Source: Serratia marcescens (GTDB lineage Bacteria > Pseudomonadota > Gammaproteobacteria > Enterobacterales > Enterobacteriaceae). From it: DNA of 64,000 nucleotides. The stretch lies in the NCBI RefSeq assembly GCF_006715005.1, contig NZ_VFMJ01000001.1, positions 4,960,001 through 5,024,000 of the forward strand, written 5' to 3'. This document shows positions 32,773 to 46,370 of this stretch, one piece after another. Each line of letters begins with the position of its first letter. Position 1 is the first letter of the stretch. The notes under the pieces were generated by a model, which made no database searches, was not told the origin of the DNA, and worked only from the letters and a program-made list of their open reading frames with translations. Both the position numbers and the translations under genes were made by a program.

Positions 32773-33217
32773 AACTTATATCCACAATGAACCAGAGATG
32801 CGCGTCGATCAGGATCAACTGACGGATGATCTCGCTCAGGCGGGGTTTCATCGGGATGATATCTACAACGCGTTGAATTGGCTTGAAAAGTTGGCTGACC
32901 TGCAAGAAGGTCAAAATGCCCCTTACTTTATGGATGCCGATCCGCTGGCAATGCGGATCTACACCGAAGAAGAAGGTGCGCGTTTGGACGCCGGCTGCCG
33001 TGGTTTTCTCCTGTTCCTGGAACAGATTCAGGTATTGAACCTCGAAACCCGTGAAATGGTTATCGACCGCGTTATGGCCTTGGATAATGCGGAATTCGAT
33101 CTCGAAGATCTGAAATGGGTCGTGTTGATGGTGCTGTTTAATATCCCCGGATATGAAAGCGCCTATCAGCAAATGGAAGAACTGTTGTTTGAAGTGAACG
33201 AAGGTTATCTGCATTGA
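32744..33217 (+). CDS. smg: Smg family protein (DUF494)
   Basis: 157 residues, acidic, unknown function. Starts [19 protein letters not shown], as in all Smg proteins. Its ATG lies within the last 29 bp of dprA in another frame, with an AAGGAGGGCAA site inside the dprA coding sequence, so the two are coupled. A role in DNA processing is suggested only by the constant linkage with dprA. Confidence 0.93.
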   Translation: MFDVLMYLFETYIHNEPEMRVDQDQLTDDLAQAGFHRDDIYNALNWLEKLADLQEGQNAPYFMDADPLAMRIYTEEEGARLDAGCRGFLLFLEQIQVLNLETREMVIDRVMALDNAEFDLEDLKWVVLMVLFNIPGYESAYQQMEELLFEVNEGYLH

Positions 33218-33242
33218 GCCGATAACGCGAATAGAAGACGTT

Positions 33243-33788
33243 ATGACAAAAAACGCGATTTTTGCCGCCAGGCAAAATGAACCCTGTCCGGAATGCGGGG
33301 CCGAGCTGGTGATCCGTAGCGGTCGCCACGGCCCCTTCCTCGGCTGTTCCCAGTATCCTGAATGCCAATATATTCGCCCGCTGAAAGCGCAGGCCGATGG
33401 GCATATCGTCAAGGTGCTGGATGGGCAGCAGTGCCCGAAGTGCCAGGCGACGTTGGTGCTGCGCCAGGGGCGCTATGGCATGTTTATCGGTTGCAGCGAC
33501 TATCCGCAGTGCGATCACACTGAAGTGATCGATAAGCCTGACGAAACCGCCATTACCTGTCCGCAGTGCGGTCAGGGCAAACTGCTGCAGCGTAAGTCTC
33601 GCTACGGCAAGGTTTTTCACTCCTGCGATCGTTACCCGGAATGTCAATTCGCCCTCAATGTTAAACCCGTCGCCGGTGAATGTGCCTATTGCCATTATCC
33701 GTTGCTGATGGAAAAGCGCACGGCAAAAGGCCCCGTCCTGTGCTGTGCCAGCAAGCTGTGCGGAAAACCTGTCGCGACTACAGAATAA
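33243..33788 (+). CDS. yrdD: YrdD, topoisomerase-type zinc-finger protein
   Basis: 181 residues, probable DNA-binding protein made of repeated type I topoisomerase C-terminal C4 zinc fingers with no catalytic domain. CPECG...[12 protein letters not shown]...GCSDYPQC and CPQCG...SCDRYPEC are three full fingers, and CAYC...CCASKLC is a fourth, degenerate one. It sits between smg and tsaC, as in E. coli. Function is unknown. Confidence 0.92.
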   Translation: MTKNAIFAARQNEPCPECGAELVIRSGRHGPFLGCSQYPECQYIRPLKAQADGHIVKVLDGQQCPKCQATLVLRQGRYGMFIGCSDYPQCDHTEVIDKPDETAITCPQCGQGKLLQRKSRYGKVFHSCDRYPECQFALNVKPVAGECAYCHYPLLMEKRTAKGPVLCCASKLCGKPVATTE

Positions 33789-33795
33789 TCACATC

Positions 33796-34365
33796 ATGAA
33801 CTCAGAATTAAGCCCGAATCTTTTATCTATCATCGATGCTTTGCATCAACAGCAGGTGATTGCCTATCCCACCGAAGCGGTATTCGGTCTGGGATGCGAT
33901 CCCGACAGCGAACAGGCGGTCAATGCTCTGCTGGCATTGAAACAGCGGCCGTGGGAAAAGGGGCTGATTCTGATCGCCGCCGACTATGCGCAGCTTAAGC
34001 CTTATATCGACGACAGCGCGCTCAGCGAACAGCAGCGCGCGACGATGTTCGCCAGCTGGCCAGGGCCGGTAACCTGGGTGTTGCCTGCTCGCCCGGAGAC
34101 GCCGCGTTTGTTGACCGGGCGTTTCAGCTCGCTGGCGGTACGCGTCAGCGATCATCCGTTGGTGCAGCTGCTGTGCCGGCAGTACGGCAAGCCGCTGGTG
34201 TCGACCAGCGCCAATCTCAGTGGGCTGGAGCCGTGCCGCAGTGCGGATGAGGTCACTCGGCAATTCGGCGAAGCTTTCCCGGTATTGGTCGGCGAGGTGG
34301 GTGGCCGTCTTAATCCTTCCGAAATCAGAGATGCTCTGACCGGCGAGCAGATCCGTCAGGGCTAG
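33796..34365 (+). CDS. tsaC: TsaC, L-threonylcarbamoyladenylate synthase
   Basis: Makes threonylcarbamoyl-AMP from threonine, bicarbonate and ATP for t6A37 of ANN-decoding tRNAs. 189 residues, YrdC/Sua5 domain only (the short form). [15 protein letters not shown] and the [16 protein letters not shown] and [12 protein letters not shown] motifs are intact. The ATG at 33796 is chosen over the upstream open frame, which overlaps yrdD. aroE follows closely. Confidence 0.96.
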   Translation: MNSELSPNLLSIIDALHQQQVIAYPTEAVFGLGCDPDSEQAVNALLALKQRPWEKGLILIAADYAQLKPYIDDSALSEQQRATMFASWPGPVTWVLPARPETPRLLTGRFSSLAVRVSDHPLVQLLCRQYGKPLVSTSANLSGLEPCRSADEVTRQFGEAFPVLVGEVGGRLNPSEIRDALTGEQIRQG

Positions 34366-34376
34366 AGGTAATGGGC

Positions 34377-35195
34377 ATGGAGAAGTTTGCGGTATTTGGC
34401 AACCCTATCGGCCACAGCAAGTCGCCGCGAATTCATGCGCTGTTTGCTGCCCAGACCGGCATTGAGCATCCTTATGGGACAGTGCTGGCGCCGCTGGACG
34501 GTTTTGAAACCAGCCTGCAGGCGTTTATCTACGCCGGAGGGCTGGGGGCGAACGTCACGGTACCCTTCAAGGAGCGAGCTTATTCGGCCGCTTCTGAGCT
34601 GAGCGAGCGTGCAGCGATGGCCGGGGCGGTCAATACCCTGAAGGTATTGCCGAATGGCGATCTATTGGGGGATAACACCGACGGCATCGGTTTGTTGACC
34701 GATCTGCAGCGTCAGCAATTGATCCGGCCGCAGGATCGCATTCTGCTGGTGGGCGCCGGCGGTGCGGCGCGCGGCGTGATCCTGCCGCTGTTGTCTTTCG
34801 GCTGCCGCCTCACGATCACCAACCGCACCTTCAGCCGGGCCCAAGAGTTGGCCCACGCTTTCCGGCATTTGGGGGAAATCTCGGCGGCGCCGATGGATCA
34901 ACTGGATCAGCAAACGTTCGATCTGGTGATCAATGCGACGGCGTCCGGCATCAGCGGGGAGATTCCGGCCTTGCCCGCGGGCGTAGTCAACGCGCAAACC
35001 CGTTGCTATGACATGTTCTATCAGCAGGGCGTCACGCCCTTCCTGGCCTGGGCGCAGCAGCGGGGGGCAACGGAATATGCCGATGGGCTGGGTATGCTGG
35101 TGGGGCAGGCGGCGCATGCTTTCCTGCTTTGGCACGGAGTGATGCCAGAGATCGAGCCGGTATTGCGCCAGCTGCGCAGCGAGCTGGCAGCATAA
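34377..35195 (+). CDS. aroE: Shikimate dehydrogenase
   Basis: NADP-dependent reduction of 3-dehydroshikimate in aromatic amino-acid synthesis, 272 residues from the ATG at 34377. An in-frame ATG at 34371 is only 2 nt from the AGAGG site, whereas 34377 is 8 nt away and gives the E. coli length. NPIGHSKSP binds shikimate, catalytic Lys is in TVPFKE, catalytic Asp in NTDGIG, and the NADP motif is GAGGAARG with NRTFSR. Confidence 0.96.
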   Translation: MEKFAVFGNPIGHSKSPRIHALFAAQTGIEHPYGTVLAPLDGFETSLQAFIYAGGLGANVTVPFKERAYSAASELSERAAMAGAVNTLKVLPNGDLLGDNTDGIGLLTDLQRQQLIRPQDRILLVGAGGAARGVILPLLSFGCRLTITNRTFSRAQELAHAFRHLGEISAAPMDQLDQQTFDLVINATASGISGEIPALPAGVVNAQTRCYDMFYQQGVTPFLAWAQQRGATEYADGLGMLVGQAAHAFLLWHGVMPEIEPVLRQLRSELAA

Positions 35196-35233
35196 ATCCT
35201 ACCCCGTTCTCTTTATAGGGAACGGGGCGCCCA

Positions 35234-35776
35234 TCAGATGTCTTCCGACAGGTATTCGTCTTTCCAGCGTACGTAGTTGTTAGAAGAATAAAGCAATCCC
35301 TCCAACTCGGCGGCGGTCAACGGCCGAACCTGGCGTGCCGGGCTGCCCATATAAAGATAGCCGCTCGCCAGGCGCTTGCCCGGCGCCACCAAACTGCCGG
35401 CGCCAATCATTACGTCGTCTTCTACTACTACACCGTCCAACAGGATCGATCCCATACCGACCAGCACCCGGTTGCCGATGGCGCAGCCGTGCAGCATCGC
35501 CTTATGGCCCACGGTCACGTCTTCCCCAATCAGCAGGGGATAACCGTCTGGGTTGTGTTCGGAACGGTGAGTCACATGCAGTACGCTGCCGTCCTGAATA
35601 TTGCTGCGCGCGCCGATCTTTACCGCATTGACGTCGCCGCGGATAGCGACCAGCGGCCAGATGCTGACGTCATCCGCCAGATCGACGTCGCCGATCACGA
35701 CGCTGGAAGGATCGATCAAGACGCGCTGACCGAGTTTAGGGGTGTATTGAAGATAAGAACGTACTGCATCGGACAT
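35234..35776 (-). CDS. yrdA: YrdA, gamma-carbonic-anhydrase-like hexapeptide protein
   Basis: 180 residues, left-handed beta-helix protein of the gamma-carbonic anhydrase family. Hexapeptide repeats run through most of the length (IGDVDLADDVSIWPLV, IGARSNIQDGSVLHV). The His residues of HVTH and of VGHKAMLHGCAIG match the metal-binding positions. Zinc is bound by the family; carbonic anhydrase activity of YrdA is not established. The next gene across is the rRNA operon, as at rrnD in E. coli. E. coli has yrdB between aroE and yrdA; here only 38 bp separate them. Confidence 0.93.
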   Translation of the reverse strand: MSDAVRSYLQYTPKLGQRVLIDPSSVVIGDVDLADDVSIWPLVAIRGDVNAVKIGARSNIQDGSVLHVTHRSEHNPDGYPLLIGEDVTVGHKAMLHGCAIGNRVLVGMGSILLDGVVVEDDVMIGAGSLVAPGKRLASGYLYMGSPARQVRPLTAAELEGLLYSSNNYVRWKDEYLSEDI

Positions 35777-35942
35777 AATGCTGCCTCACGTCGGGATCAT
35801 ATTTACCGGCAATACTAGACTCTGGCGATGGAATTACAACCAATCGCCGCGCCGGATCCTGCGGAAAATGGCCCTGATCGCACAAGATCCACCCGGAAGG
35901 GCTGAAAAGTGTGCAAACAGAAAGAAAAGATCAAAAAAGGGG

Positions 35943-35970
35943 TTGTGCAAAAAACTCGGATCCCTATAAT
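35943..35970 (+). promoter_or_regulatory. rRNA operon promoter P1
   Basis: -35 TTGTGC (35943-35948), a 16-bp spacer and TATAAT (35965-35970), then a GCGCCTCC discriminator, the classic ppGpp- and NTP-sensitive rrn P1. The A-rich stretch at 35918-35942 is a probable UP element for the alpha C-terminal domain. No Fis site was identified with confidence. Confidence 0.9.
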
Positions 35971-36049
35971 GCGCCTCCATCGACACGGCGCAAGTGATTC
36001 ACTTCACACAGCGGCCGGGAAGAAAGAGAAAAAATCCTGAAAATTAGGG

Positions 36050-36077
36050 TTGACTCTGAAAGAGGAAAGCGTAATAT
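36050..36077 (+). promoter_or_regulatory. rRNA operon promoter P2
   Basis: -35 TTGACT (36050-36055), 16-bp spacer, -10 TAATAT (36072-36077). It lies about 107 bp downstream of P1, the usual spacing in enterobacterial rrn operons. Confidence 0.85.
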
Positions 36078-36087
36078 ACGCCACCTC

Positions 36088-36130
36088 GAGTTAGCAAGCG
36101 AAAGCGCCTAACTCACTGCTCTTTAACAAT
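36088..36130 (+). promoter_or_regulatory. rrn leader boxB-boxA antitermination site
   Basis: boxB is a hairpin with GAGTTAG (36088-36094) paired to CTAACTC (36108-36114). boxA follows as TGCTCTTTAACAA (36118-36130), the target of NusB and S10. The complex protects the long untranslated rRNA transcript from Rho. Confidence 0.9.
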
Positions 36131-36283
36131 TTATCAGACAATCTGTGTGGGCACTCCACAAGACGATATCCAGCATCTTCGGATGCAAAAAAATATCAAG
36201 TCTTGAAGAGTGACTAACTGAAGTAAAATTCATGCAGTAAATCTTTGAGCATCGCTTCTCGAGTGGAAGCAAATCAAGCTTTT

Positions 36284-37824
<1,541 letters not shown>

Positions 37825-37898
37825 CCTAAAGATATTAGTTCGAGTGGCGTGCTCACACAGATTGTCTGATAGAAAGTAACGAGCAGAAATACCTTTAT

Positions 37899-37975
<77 letters not shown>

Positions 37976-38013
37976 CTTCTTCGAAGTGGAAAAGGTACTG
38001 CACGTGACTGTAT

Positions 38014-38089
38014 GGGGCTATAGCTCAGCTGGGAGAGCGCCTGCCTTGCACGCAGGAGGTCAGCGGTTCGATCCCGCTTAGCTCCACCA
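38014..38089 (+). tRNA. alaT: tRNA-Ala (TGC)
   Basis: 76 nt with encoded CCA and anticodon TGC in the loop TTGCACG. It lies 38 bp after tRNA-Ile, the Ile-Ala spacer type. Operon-specific naming is arbitrary here. Confidence 0.97.
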
Positions 38090-38148
38090 TATAGTCCGGT
38101 ATTTCAATACTTCAGAGTATATTGGCGACAGTATGCTGCGAAGTATTT

Positions 38149-38161
38149 TGCTCTTTAACAA
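38149..38161 (+). promoter_or_regulatory. boxA in the 16S-23S spacer
   Basis: A second TGCTCTTTAACAA, identical to the leader boxA, renews antitermination ahead of 23S. Confidence 0.85.
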
Positions 38162-38296
38162 TCTGGAACAAGCTGAAAATTGAAACATGACGGCTGAAAT
38201 TTATCCCTCCGTAGATGTATTGGGATGAAGAGTAACCTGTCATAGAGTCTCTCAAATGTTTGCAGCGCGAACGATGGAAACATCTTCGGGTTGTGA

Positions 38297-41204
<2,908 letters not shown>

Positions 41205-41301
41205 ACAACACCGAAGGTGTTTTTAGAGAGATTTTCAGCGAAGTTCCGAGATTGGTTCTGATGGCGACACGGGAGTGGCGCGGTTGGGATGAAACAGAAT
41301 T

Positions 41302-41421
41302 TGCCTGGCGGCAATAGCGCGGTGGTCCCACCTGACCCCATGCCGAACTCAGAAGTGAAACGCCGTAGCGCCGATGGTAGTGTGGGGTCTCCCCATGCGA
41401 GAGTAGGACACTGCCAGGCAT
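41302..41421 (+). rRNA. rrf: 5S ribosomal RNA, first copy
   Basis: 120 nt, TGCCTGGCGG start and CTGCCAGGCAT end. Loop sequences are as in other enterobacteria. It is separated from the second 5S by tRNA-Thr. Confidence 0.97.
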
Positions 41422-41433
41422 CAAATTAAGCGT

Positions 41434-41509
41434 GCTGATATGGCTCAGTTGGTAGAGCGCACCCTTGGTAAGGGTGAGGTCCCCAGTTCGACTCTGGGTA
41501 TCAGCACCA
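41434..41509 (+). tRNA. thrV: tRNA-Thr (GGT)
   Basis: 76 nt with encoded CCA and anticodon GGT in the loop TTGGTAA. It lies between two 5S genes, the arrangement of E. coli rrnD, where the equivalent gene is thrV. Confidence 0.96.
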
Positions 41510-41552
41510 CTTTATTTAAAGTGGGTTTAGAAGTTCGGCAGAAAAAAGAATT

Positions 41553-41672
41553 TGCTTGGCGGCAATAGCGCGGTGGTCCCACCTGACCCCATGCCGAACT
41601 CAGAAGTGAAACGCCGTAGCGCCGATGGTAGTGTGGGGTCTCCCCATGCGAGAGTAGGACACTGCCAAGCAT
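41553..41672 (+). rRNA. rrf: 5S ribosomal RNA, second copy
   Basis: 120 nt. It differs from the first copy by a compensating pair in the terminal helix: TGCTTGG and CCAAGCA instead of TGCCTGG and CCAGGCA. That preserves pairing and argues that both copies are functional. Confidence 0.97.
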
Positions 41673-41683
41673 CAAATAAAACA

Positions 41684-41718
41684 ACAAGCCTCATGCGAAA
41701 GCATGGGGCTTTTTGTTT
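41684..41718 (+). terminator. First rRNA operon terminator
   Basis: An 11-bp stem (41686-41696 with 41701-41711), a GAAA tetraloop and a T-rich tail follow the second 5S. Confidence 0.93.
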
Positions 41719-41834
41719 TGTCTGTTATTTGGTGTTCTGCTCGAACATGGGCATGCGAAAGGCCCGTCGGGAACGGGCCTTAACGCCGCTTGCGGCGGCC
41801 CCGCAGGGGAGAGTCTCAGGATGAGACGAATACT

Positions 41835-41860
41835 GTAGGACACTGCCAAGCACCAAATAA
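41835..41860 (+). pseudogene. 26-bp remnant of a third 5S 3' end
   Basis: GTAGGACACTGCCAAGCACC followed by AAATAA repeats, with one mismatch, the last 19 bp of the second 5S plus its 7-bp flank (41654-41679). The 160 bp before it are not recognisably 5S, though they contain GC hairpins (for example 41759-41767 with 41773-41781). A second terminator follows, so this looks like a leftover of a 5S-terminator unit. Confidence 0.75.
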
Positions 41861-41866
41861 GCCAAG

Positions 41867-41892
41867 AGGCCATCCGAAAGGATGGCCTTTTT
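41867..41892 (+). terminator. Second rRNA operon terminator
   Basis: AGGCCATCC (41867-41875) pairs with GGATGGCCT (41880-41888) over a GAAA loop, and TTTT follows. It backs up the terminator 180 bp upstream. Confidence 0.9.
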
Positions 41893-41971
41893 GCTTTCAG
41901 CGCCTTTCATCTCCCTGCCATACCCTGGCGCCGCTCGCGCAATGAAACATTTTCACCTTTCCGCCGAATGC

Positions 41972-42025
41972 TCGACATCGACGGAAAAAAACGCTATCTT
42001 CGGGCATCTAGAAGTCTAAACGTAT
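41972..42025 (+). promoter_or_regulatory. metA promoter with tandem MetJ boxes
   Basis: TCGACA (41972-41977), a 17-bp spacer and TATCTT (41995-42000) form the promoter. Three tandem 8-bp units match the met box AGACGTCT: GGGCATCT (42002-42009, 5/8), AGAAGTCT (42010-42017, 7/8) and AAACGTAT (42018-42025, 6/8). Two or more adjoining boxes are what MetJ with SAM needs. They begin 2 bp after the -10, a position suited to repression. Confidence 0.75.
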
Positions 42026-42049
42026 AAATGGATGTGTGAGGGTTAAGCA

Positions 42050-42979
42050 ATGCCGATTCGTGTTCCTGATGAGTTACCTGCGGTCAATTTCTTGCGCGGT
42101 GAGAATGTCTTCGTGATGACATCCTCGCGGGCAAAAACACAGGAAATCAGGCCGCTGAAAGTGCTGATCCTCAACCTGATGCCAAAGAAGATCGAAACGG
42201 AAAACCAGTTTTTGCGCCTGCTGTCCAACTCGCCGCTGCAGATTGATATCCAGCTGCTGCGTATCGATAGCCGCGAATCGAAGAACACGCCGGCCGAGCA
42301 TCTGAATAACTTCTATTGTGACTTCGAGGATATCCAGAACGAGAACTTCGATGGTTTGATCGTCACCGGCGCGCCGCTGGGGCTGGTCGATTTCTGCGAT
42401 GTTGCCTACTGGCCGCAGATCGAGCGCGTGATCGACTGGGCTAAGAACCACGTTACCTCCACGCTGTTCGTGTGCTGGGCGGTACAGGCGGCGTTGAATA
42501 TTCTGTACGGCATTCCCAAGATGACGCGCGAGGTGAAGCTCTCCGGCGTTTATCCGCACCAAACGCTGCAGCAGCATGCGTTGCTGACGCGCGGCTTCGA
42601 CGAAAGCTTCCTGGCGCCGCATTCGCGCTATGCCGATTTCCCGACCGAGGTGATTCGCCAATATACCGACCTGGACATCCTGGCCGAATCCGAACAGGCC
42701 GGAGCCTACCTGTTCGCCAGCAGGGATAAGCGCCTGGCGTTCGTCACCGGCCATCCGGAATACGATACGTTGACCCTGGCAGGAGAGTATTGTCGCGACA
42801 ACGATGCCGGCCTCGATCCTGCCGTACCGCTCAACTATTTCCCCGATGACAACCCCGCACTGACACCGAAAGCCACCTGGCGCAGCCATGGTCACCTCCT
42901 GTTTTCCAACTGGCTCAACTATTACGTCTACCAGATCACACCTTACGATCTGCGCCATATGAATCCCACGCTCGACTGA
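42050..42979 (+). CDS. metA: Homoserine O-succinyltransferase
   Basis: First committed step of methionine synthesis: homoserine plus succinyl-CoA to O-succinylhomoserine. 309 residues, the E. coli length, glutamine-amidotransferase-like fold. Catalytic Cys is C142 in [11 protein letters not shown], with His and Glu in the [10 protein letters not shown] segment. The N-terminal start [20 protein letters not shown] matches the family. Repression by MetJ is indicated by three met boxes upstream. metH, the last step of the same pathway, lies 11 kb downstream. Confidence 0.98.
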   Translation: MPIRVPDELPAVNFLRGENVFVMTSSRAKTQEIRPLKVLILNLMPKKIETENQFLRLLSNSPLQIDIQLLRIDSRESKNTPAEHLNNFYCDFEDIQNENFDGLIVTGAPLGLVDFCDVAYWPQIERVIDWAKNHVTSTLFVCWAVQAALNILYGIPKMTREVKLSGVYPHQTLQQHALLTRGFDESFLAPHSRYADFPTEVIRQYTDLDILAESEQAGAYLFASRDKRLAFVTGHPEYDTLTLAGEYCRDNDAGLDPAVPLNYFPDDNPALTPKATWRSHGHLLFSNWLNYYVYQITPYDLRHMNPTLD

Positions 42980-43353
42980 TCTTTTCTGTCTGCCGGCGGC
43001 TGAATCGAGGCCGCCGCGCCGTTGATCCTCTGCACGATCCTCTTTTTATCCGTCCTTTTATCCAAAAAACCATTTCCCGACAAGGCGTTAGCACGTCTTT
43101 ATTAAATTATTGGAACCAGTTTCCTTACCCGCTATTGTTGTTATTTTGTCTAACCAATTGATAATAAAGTGTTAATAAAATATTTAATAATAAAATGGAA
43201 ATGGTTTTTGATTTTTATTTTTTGTTGAGTATTCTTAACTCTATCGGGATGAGATCTGACCAGTTGAGGATCGTTTCATCCGCCCTGATCCACAGTGATT
43301 TCTGATGAAAATGCGCCGGTCGCGCGGGCGCAACGATGGGAAGGAGCAAGGTC
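42980..43353 (+). promoter_or_regulatory. metA-aceB intergenic region with aceBAK promoter and IclR boxes
   Basis: A 374-bp gap. A GC dyad after metA (about 42994-43016) may end its transcript but lacks a T-run. The middle is very AT-rich. The promoter is TTGATT (43208-43213), a 16-bp spacer and TATTCT (43230-43235), placed as in E. coli. Two candidate IclR sites match TGGAAATNATTTCCA: TGGAACCAGTTTCC (43111-43124) and TGGAAATGGTTTTTG (43196-43210), the latter overlapping the -35. The leader is over 100 nt. Confidence 0.65.
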
Positions 43354-44952
43354 ATGACGCAACAGATAGCAGGCACGGAATTAAGGTTTACGCAGGGTTT
43401 CGCCGCAGCGGAGCGCCAGGTGTTAACGGATGAAGCGGTTGAATTCCTGGCGGACCTGGTGGGGAAATTCACGCCGCGGCGCAACGAGCTGCTGGCGGCG
43501 CGTGTCCGCTGGCAACAAAATATCGATCGCGGTGAACTGCCGGGATTTATTTCGGAAACTGCTTCCATTCGTGAAGGTGACTGGCAAATCCGCGGCATTC
43601 CGCAAGACCTGCGTGACCGCAGGGTCGAGATCACCGGGCCGGTCGAGCGCAAGATGGTGATCAATGCGCTGAACGCCAACGTAAAAGTGTTTATGGCCGA
43701 CTTCGAAGATTCGCTGGCGCCAAGCTGGGACAAAGTCATCGACGGCCAAATCAACCTGCATGATGCGGTTAACGGCACCATTTCCTACACCAATGAAGCC
43801 GGCAAAATCTACCAGCTGAAACCGAACCCGGCGGTATTGATCGCTCGCGTACGCGGTCTGCATCTGCCGGAGAAGCACGTGCTGTGGGGTGATGAGGCCA
43901 TTCCCGGCGGCCTGTTCGATTTCGCGCTGTACTTCTACCACAACTATCGCCAGCTGCTGGCCAAGGGCAGCGGCCCGTATTTCTACCTGCCGAAAACCCA
44001 GTCCTGGGAAGAGGCGGCCTGGTGGAGCGATGTCTTCAGCTTTACCGAGGATCGTTTCGATCTGCCGCGCGGCACTATCAAAGCGACCGTACTGATCGAA
44101 ACCCTGCCGGCGGTGTTCCAGATGGACGAGATCCTCTACCACCTGCGCGACCACATCGTCGGTCTGAACTGCGGCCGCTGGGATTACATCTTCAGCTACA
44201 TCAAAACGCTGAAGAATCACGGCGATCGCGTGCTGCCGGATCGTCAGTCGGTGACCATGGAGAAACCTTTCCTCAGCGCCTATTCGCGCCTGCTGATCAA
44301 AACCTGTCATAAGCGCGGCGCGTTCGCCATGGGCGGCATGGCGGCGTTTATCCCGAGCAAAGACGCCGAGAAAAACGCCTGGGTGCTGAACAAGGTGCGG
44401 GCGGACAAAGAGCTGGAGGCCAGCAACGGCCACGACGGCACCTGGGTGGCACACCCGGGGCTGGCGGACACGGTGATGGAGGTGTTCGGCAAAGCATTGG
44501 GCGATCGCCAAAATCAGCTGGAGGTGCTGCGTGAGCAAGACGCGCCGATCAGCGCCGCACAGCTGCTGGCACCGTGCGACGGTGAGCGCACCGAAGCAGG
44601 GATGCGCGCCAATATCCGCGTGGCCGTGCAGTACATTGAAGCCTGGATCTCCGGCAACGGCTGCGTGCCGATTTACGGTTTGATGGAGGATGCGGCGACG
44701 GCGGAGATCTCCCGTACGTCTATCTGGCAGTGGATCCACCACGAGAAGAGCCTGAACGACGGGCGCCCGGTCACCAAGGCGCTGTTCCGCCAGATGCTGC
44801 AAGAAGAGATGTTGGTGGTGCGTGAAGAAGTAGGGGAAGCGCGCTTTAACGCCGGCCGGTTCGAAGAGGCGGCGCGCCTGATGGAGCGCATCACCACGCA
44901 AGATGAATTAATCGATTTCCTGACGCTGCCCGGCTATGCGCTGCTGGCCTGA
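43354..44952 (+). CDS. aceB: Malate synthase A
   Basis: Glyoxylate bypass: glyoxylate plus acetyl-CoA to malate, 532 residues, the short A isoform. The ATG at 43354 follows AAGGAG at 43341-43346. Characteristic segments are [45 protein letters not shown] and the late [18 protein letters not shown]. First gene of aceBAK; 41 bp before aceA. Confidence 0.98.
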   Translation: MTQQIAGTELRFTQGFAAAERQVLTDEAVEFLADLVGKFTPRRNELLAARVRWQQNIDRGELPGFISETASIREGDWQIRGIPQDLRDRRVEITGPVERKMVINALNANVKVFMADFEDSLAPSWDKVIDGQINLHDAVNGTISYTNEAGKIYQLKPNPAVLIARVRGLHLPEKHVLWGDEAIPGGLFDFALYFYHNYRQLLAKGSGPYFYLPKTQSWEEAAWWSDVFSFTEDRFDLPRGTIKATVLIETLPAVFQMDEILYHLRDHIVGLNCGRWDYIFSYIKTLKNHGDRVLPDRQSVTMEKPFLSAYSRLLIKTCHKRGAFAMGGMAAFIPSKDAEKNAWVLNKVRADKELEASNGHDGTWVAHPGLADTVMEVFGKALGDRQNQLEVLREQDAPISAAQLLAPCDGERTEAGMRANIRVAVQYIEAWISGNGCVPIYGLMEDAATAEISRTSIWQWIHHEKSLNDGRPVTKALFRQMLQEEMLVVREEVGEARFNAGRFEEAARLMERITTQDELIDFLTLPGYALLA

Positions 44953-44993
44953 ATTTTCCCAATCAACCCTACATGACTGAAAGGATAAAAATT

Positions 44994-46301
44994 ATGTCTA
45001 CCTCCCGCTCTCAACAGATCCAGCAGCTGGAACAGGAATGGAAATCGGCCCGTTGGGAAGGCATTACCCGCCCCTATAGCGCCGAAGACGTGATCAACCT
45101 GCGCGGTTCGGTCAACCCGGAATGCACCCTGGCGCAAAACGGCGCCGCCAAACTGTGGGCATTGTTGAACGGCAAGGCGCGCAAAGGCTACGTGAACTGC
45201 CTGGGCGCGCTGACCGGCGGCCAGGCGCTGCAGCAGGCCAAAGCCGGCATCGAGGCTATCTACCTGTCCGGCTGGCAGGTGGCGGCGGATGCCAACAGCG
45301 CGGCGGCCATGTACCCTGACCAGTCGCTGTATCCGGTGGACTCCGTGCCGAAGGTCGTCGAGCGCATCAACAACACCTTCCGCCGCGCCGATCAGATCCA
45401 ATGGGCGAACCGAATTGAGCCGGGCAGCAAAGGCTACACCGATTACTTCCTGCCGATCGTCGCCGATGCGGAAGCCGGCTTCGGCGGTGTGCTGAACGCC
45501 TTCGAGCTGATGAAAGCGATGATCACCGCCGGCGCCGCCGGGGTGCACTTTGAAGATCAGCTGGCGGCGGTGAAGAAGTGCGGCCATATGGGCGGCAAAG
45601 TGCTGGTGCCGACGCAAGAAGCGATTCAGAAGCTGGTCGCCGCACGCCTGGCGGCCGACGTGCTCGGCGTGCCGACGCTGGTGATCGCCCGCACCGACGC
45701 CGATGCGGCCGACCTGCTGACCTCCGATTGCGATCCGTATGACAGCGCCTTCATCACCGGCGAGCGCACGGCGGAAGGCTTCTTCCGCACCCATGCCGGC
45801 GTCGAGCAGGCGATCAGCCGCGGCCTGGCCTATGCCCCTTACGCGGATATGGTGTGGTGCGAAACCTCAACGCCGGATCTGGATGCCGCTCAGCGCTTCG
45901 CCGATGCCATCCACGCCAAATACCCAGGCAAGCTGTTGGCCTACAACTGCTCGCCATCGTTCAACTGGAAGAAGAACCTCGACGATCAGACCATCGCTCG
46001 CTTCCAGCAGGCGCTGTCGGACATGGGCTACAAGTATCAGTTCATCACGCTGGCGGGCATCCACAGCATGTGGTTCAACATGTTTGACCTGGCGCACGCC
46101 TATGCACAAGGCGAGGGGATGAAACACTACGTCGAGAAGGTGCAGCAGGCGGAGTTCGCCGCGGTGGATCGCGGTTACACCTTCGCGTCGCACCAGCAGG
46201 AGGTGGGCACCGGCTACTTCGACAAGGTCACCACCGTCATTCAGGGCGGCGCCTCTTCGGTCACCGCGCTGACCGGTTCGACGGAAGAACAGCAGTTCTG
46301 A
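44994..46301 (+). CDS. aceA: Isocitrate lyase
   Basis: Splits isocitrate to succinate and glyoxylate, 435 residues. The catalytic Cys is in KKCGHMGGK and metal-binding residues lie in [10 protein letters not shown] and [10 protein letters not shown]. The ATG at 44994 has an AAAGGA site; the seven upstream codons in frame are ignored. A terminator-like hairpin lies between it and aceK, matching the known fall in expression after aceA. Confidence 0.98.
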   Translation: MSTSRSQQIQQLEQEWKSARWEGITRPYSAEDVINLRGSVNPECTLAQNGAAKLWALLNGKARKGYVNCLGALTGGQALQQAKAGIEAIYLSGWQVAADANSAAAMYPDQSLYPVDSVPKVVERINNTFRRADQIQWANRIEPGSKGYTDYFLPIVADAEAGFGGVLNAFELMKAMITAGAAGVHFEDQLAAVKKCGHMGGKVLVPTQEAIQKLVAARLAADVLGVPTLVIARTDADAADLLTSDCDPYDSAFITGERTAEGFFRTHAGVEQAISRGLAYAPYADMVWCETSTPDLDAAQRFADAIHAKYPGKLLAYNCSPSFNWKKNLDDQTIARFQQALSDMGYKYQFITLAGIHSMWFNMFDLAHAYAQGEGMKHYVEKVQQAEFAAVDRGYTFASHQQEVGTGYFDKVTTVIQGGASSVTALTGSTEEQQF

Positions 46302-46328
46302 TGCGGCAAGCTTGAAGACGTTTCACCC

Positions 46329-46355
46329 GAAGCCTGCATGCGCAGGCTTCTTTTT
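46329..46355 (+). terminator. Attenuator between aceA and aceK
   Basis: GAAGCCTGC (46329-46337) pairs perfectly with GCAGGCTTC (46342-46350) over a 4-nt loop, followed by TTTTT. It lies 16 bp before the aceK start and should cut aceK transcription well below aceBA. Confidence 0.88.
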
Positions 46356-46370
46356 CTGGCGGGGGTAAGG

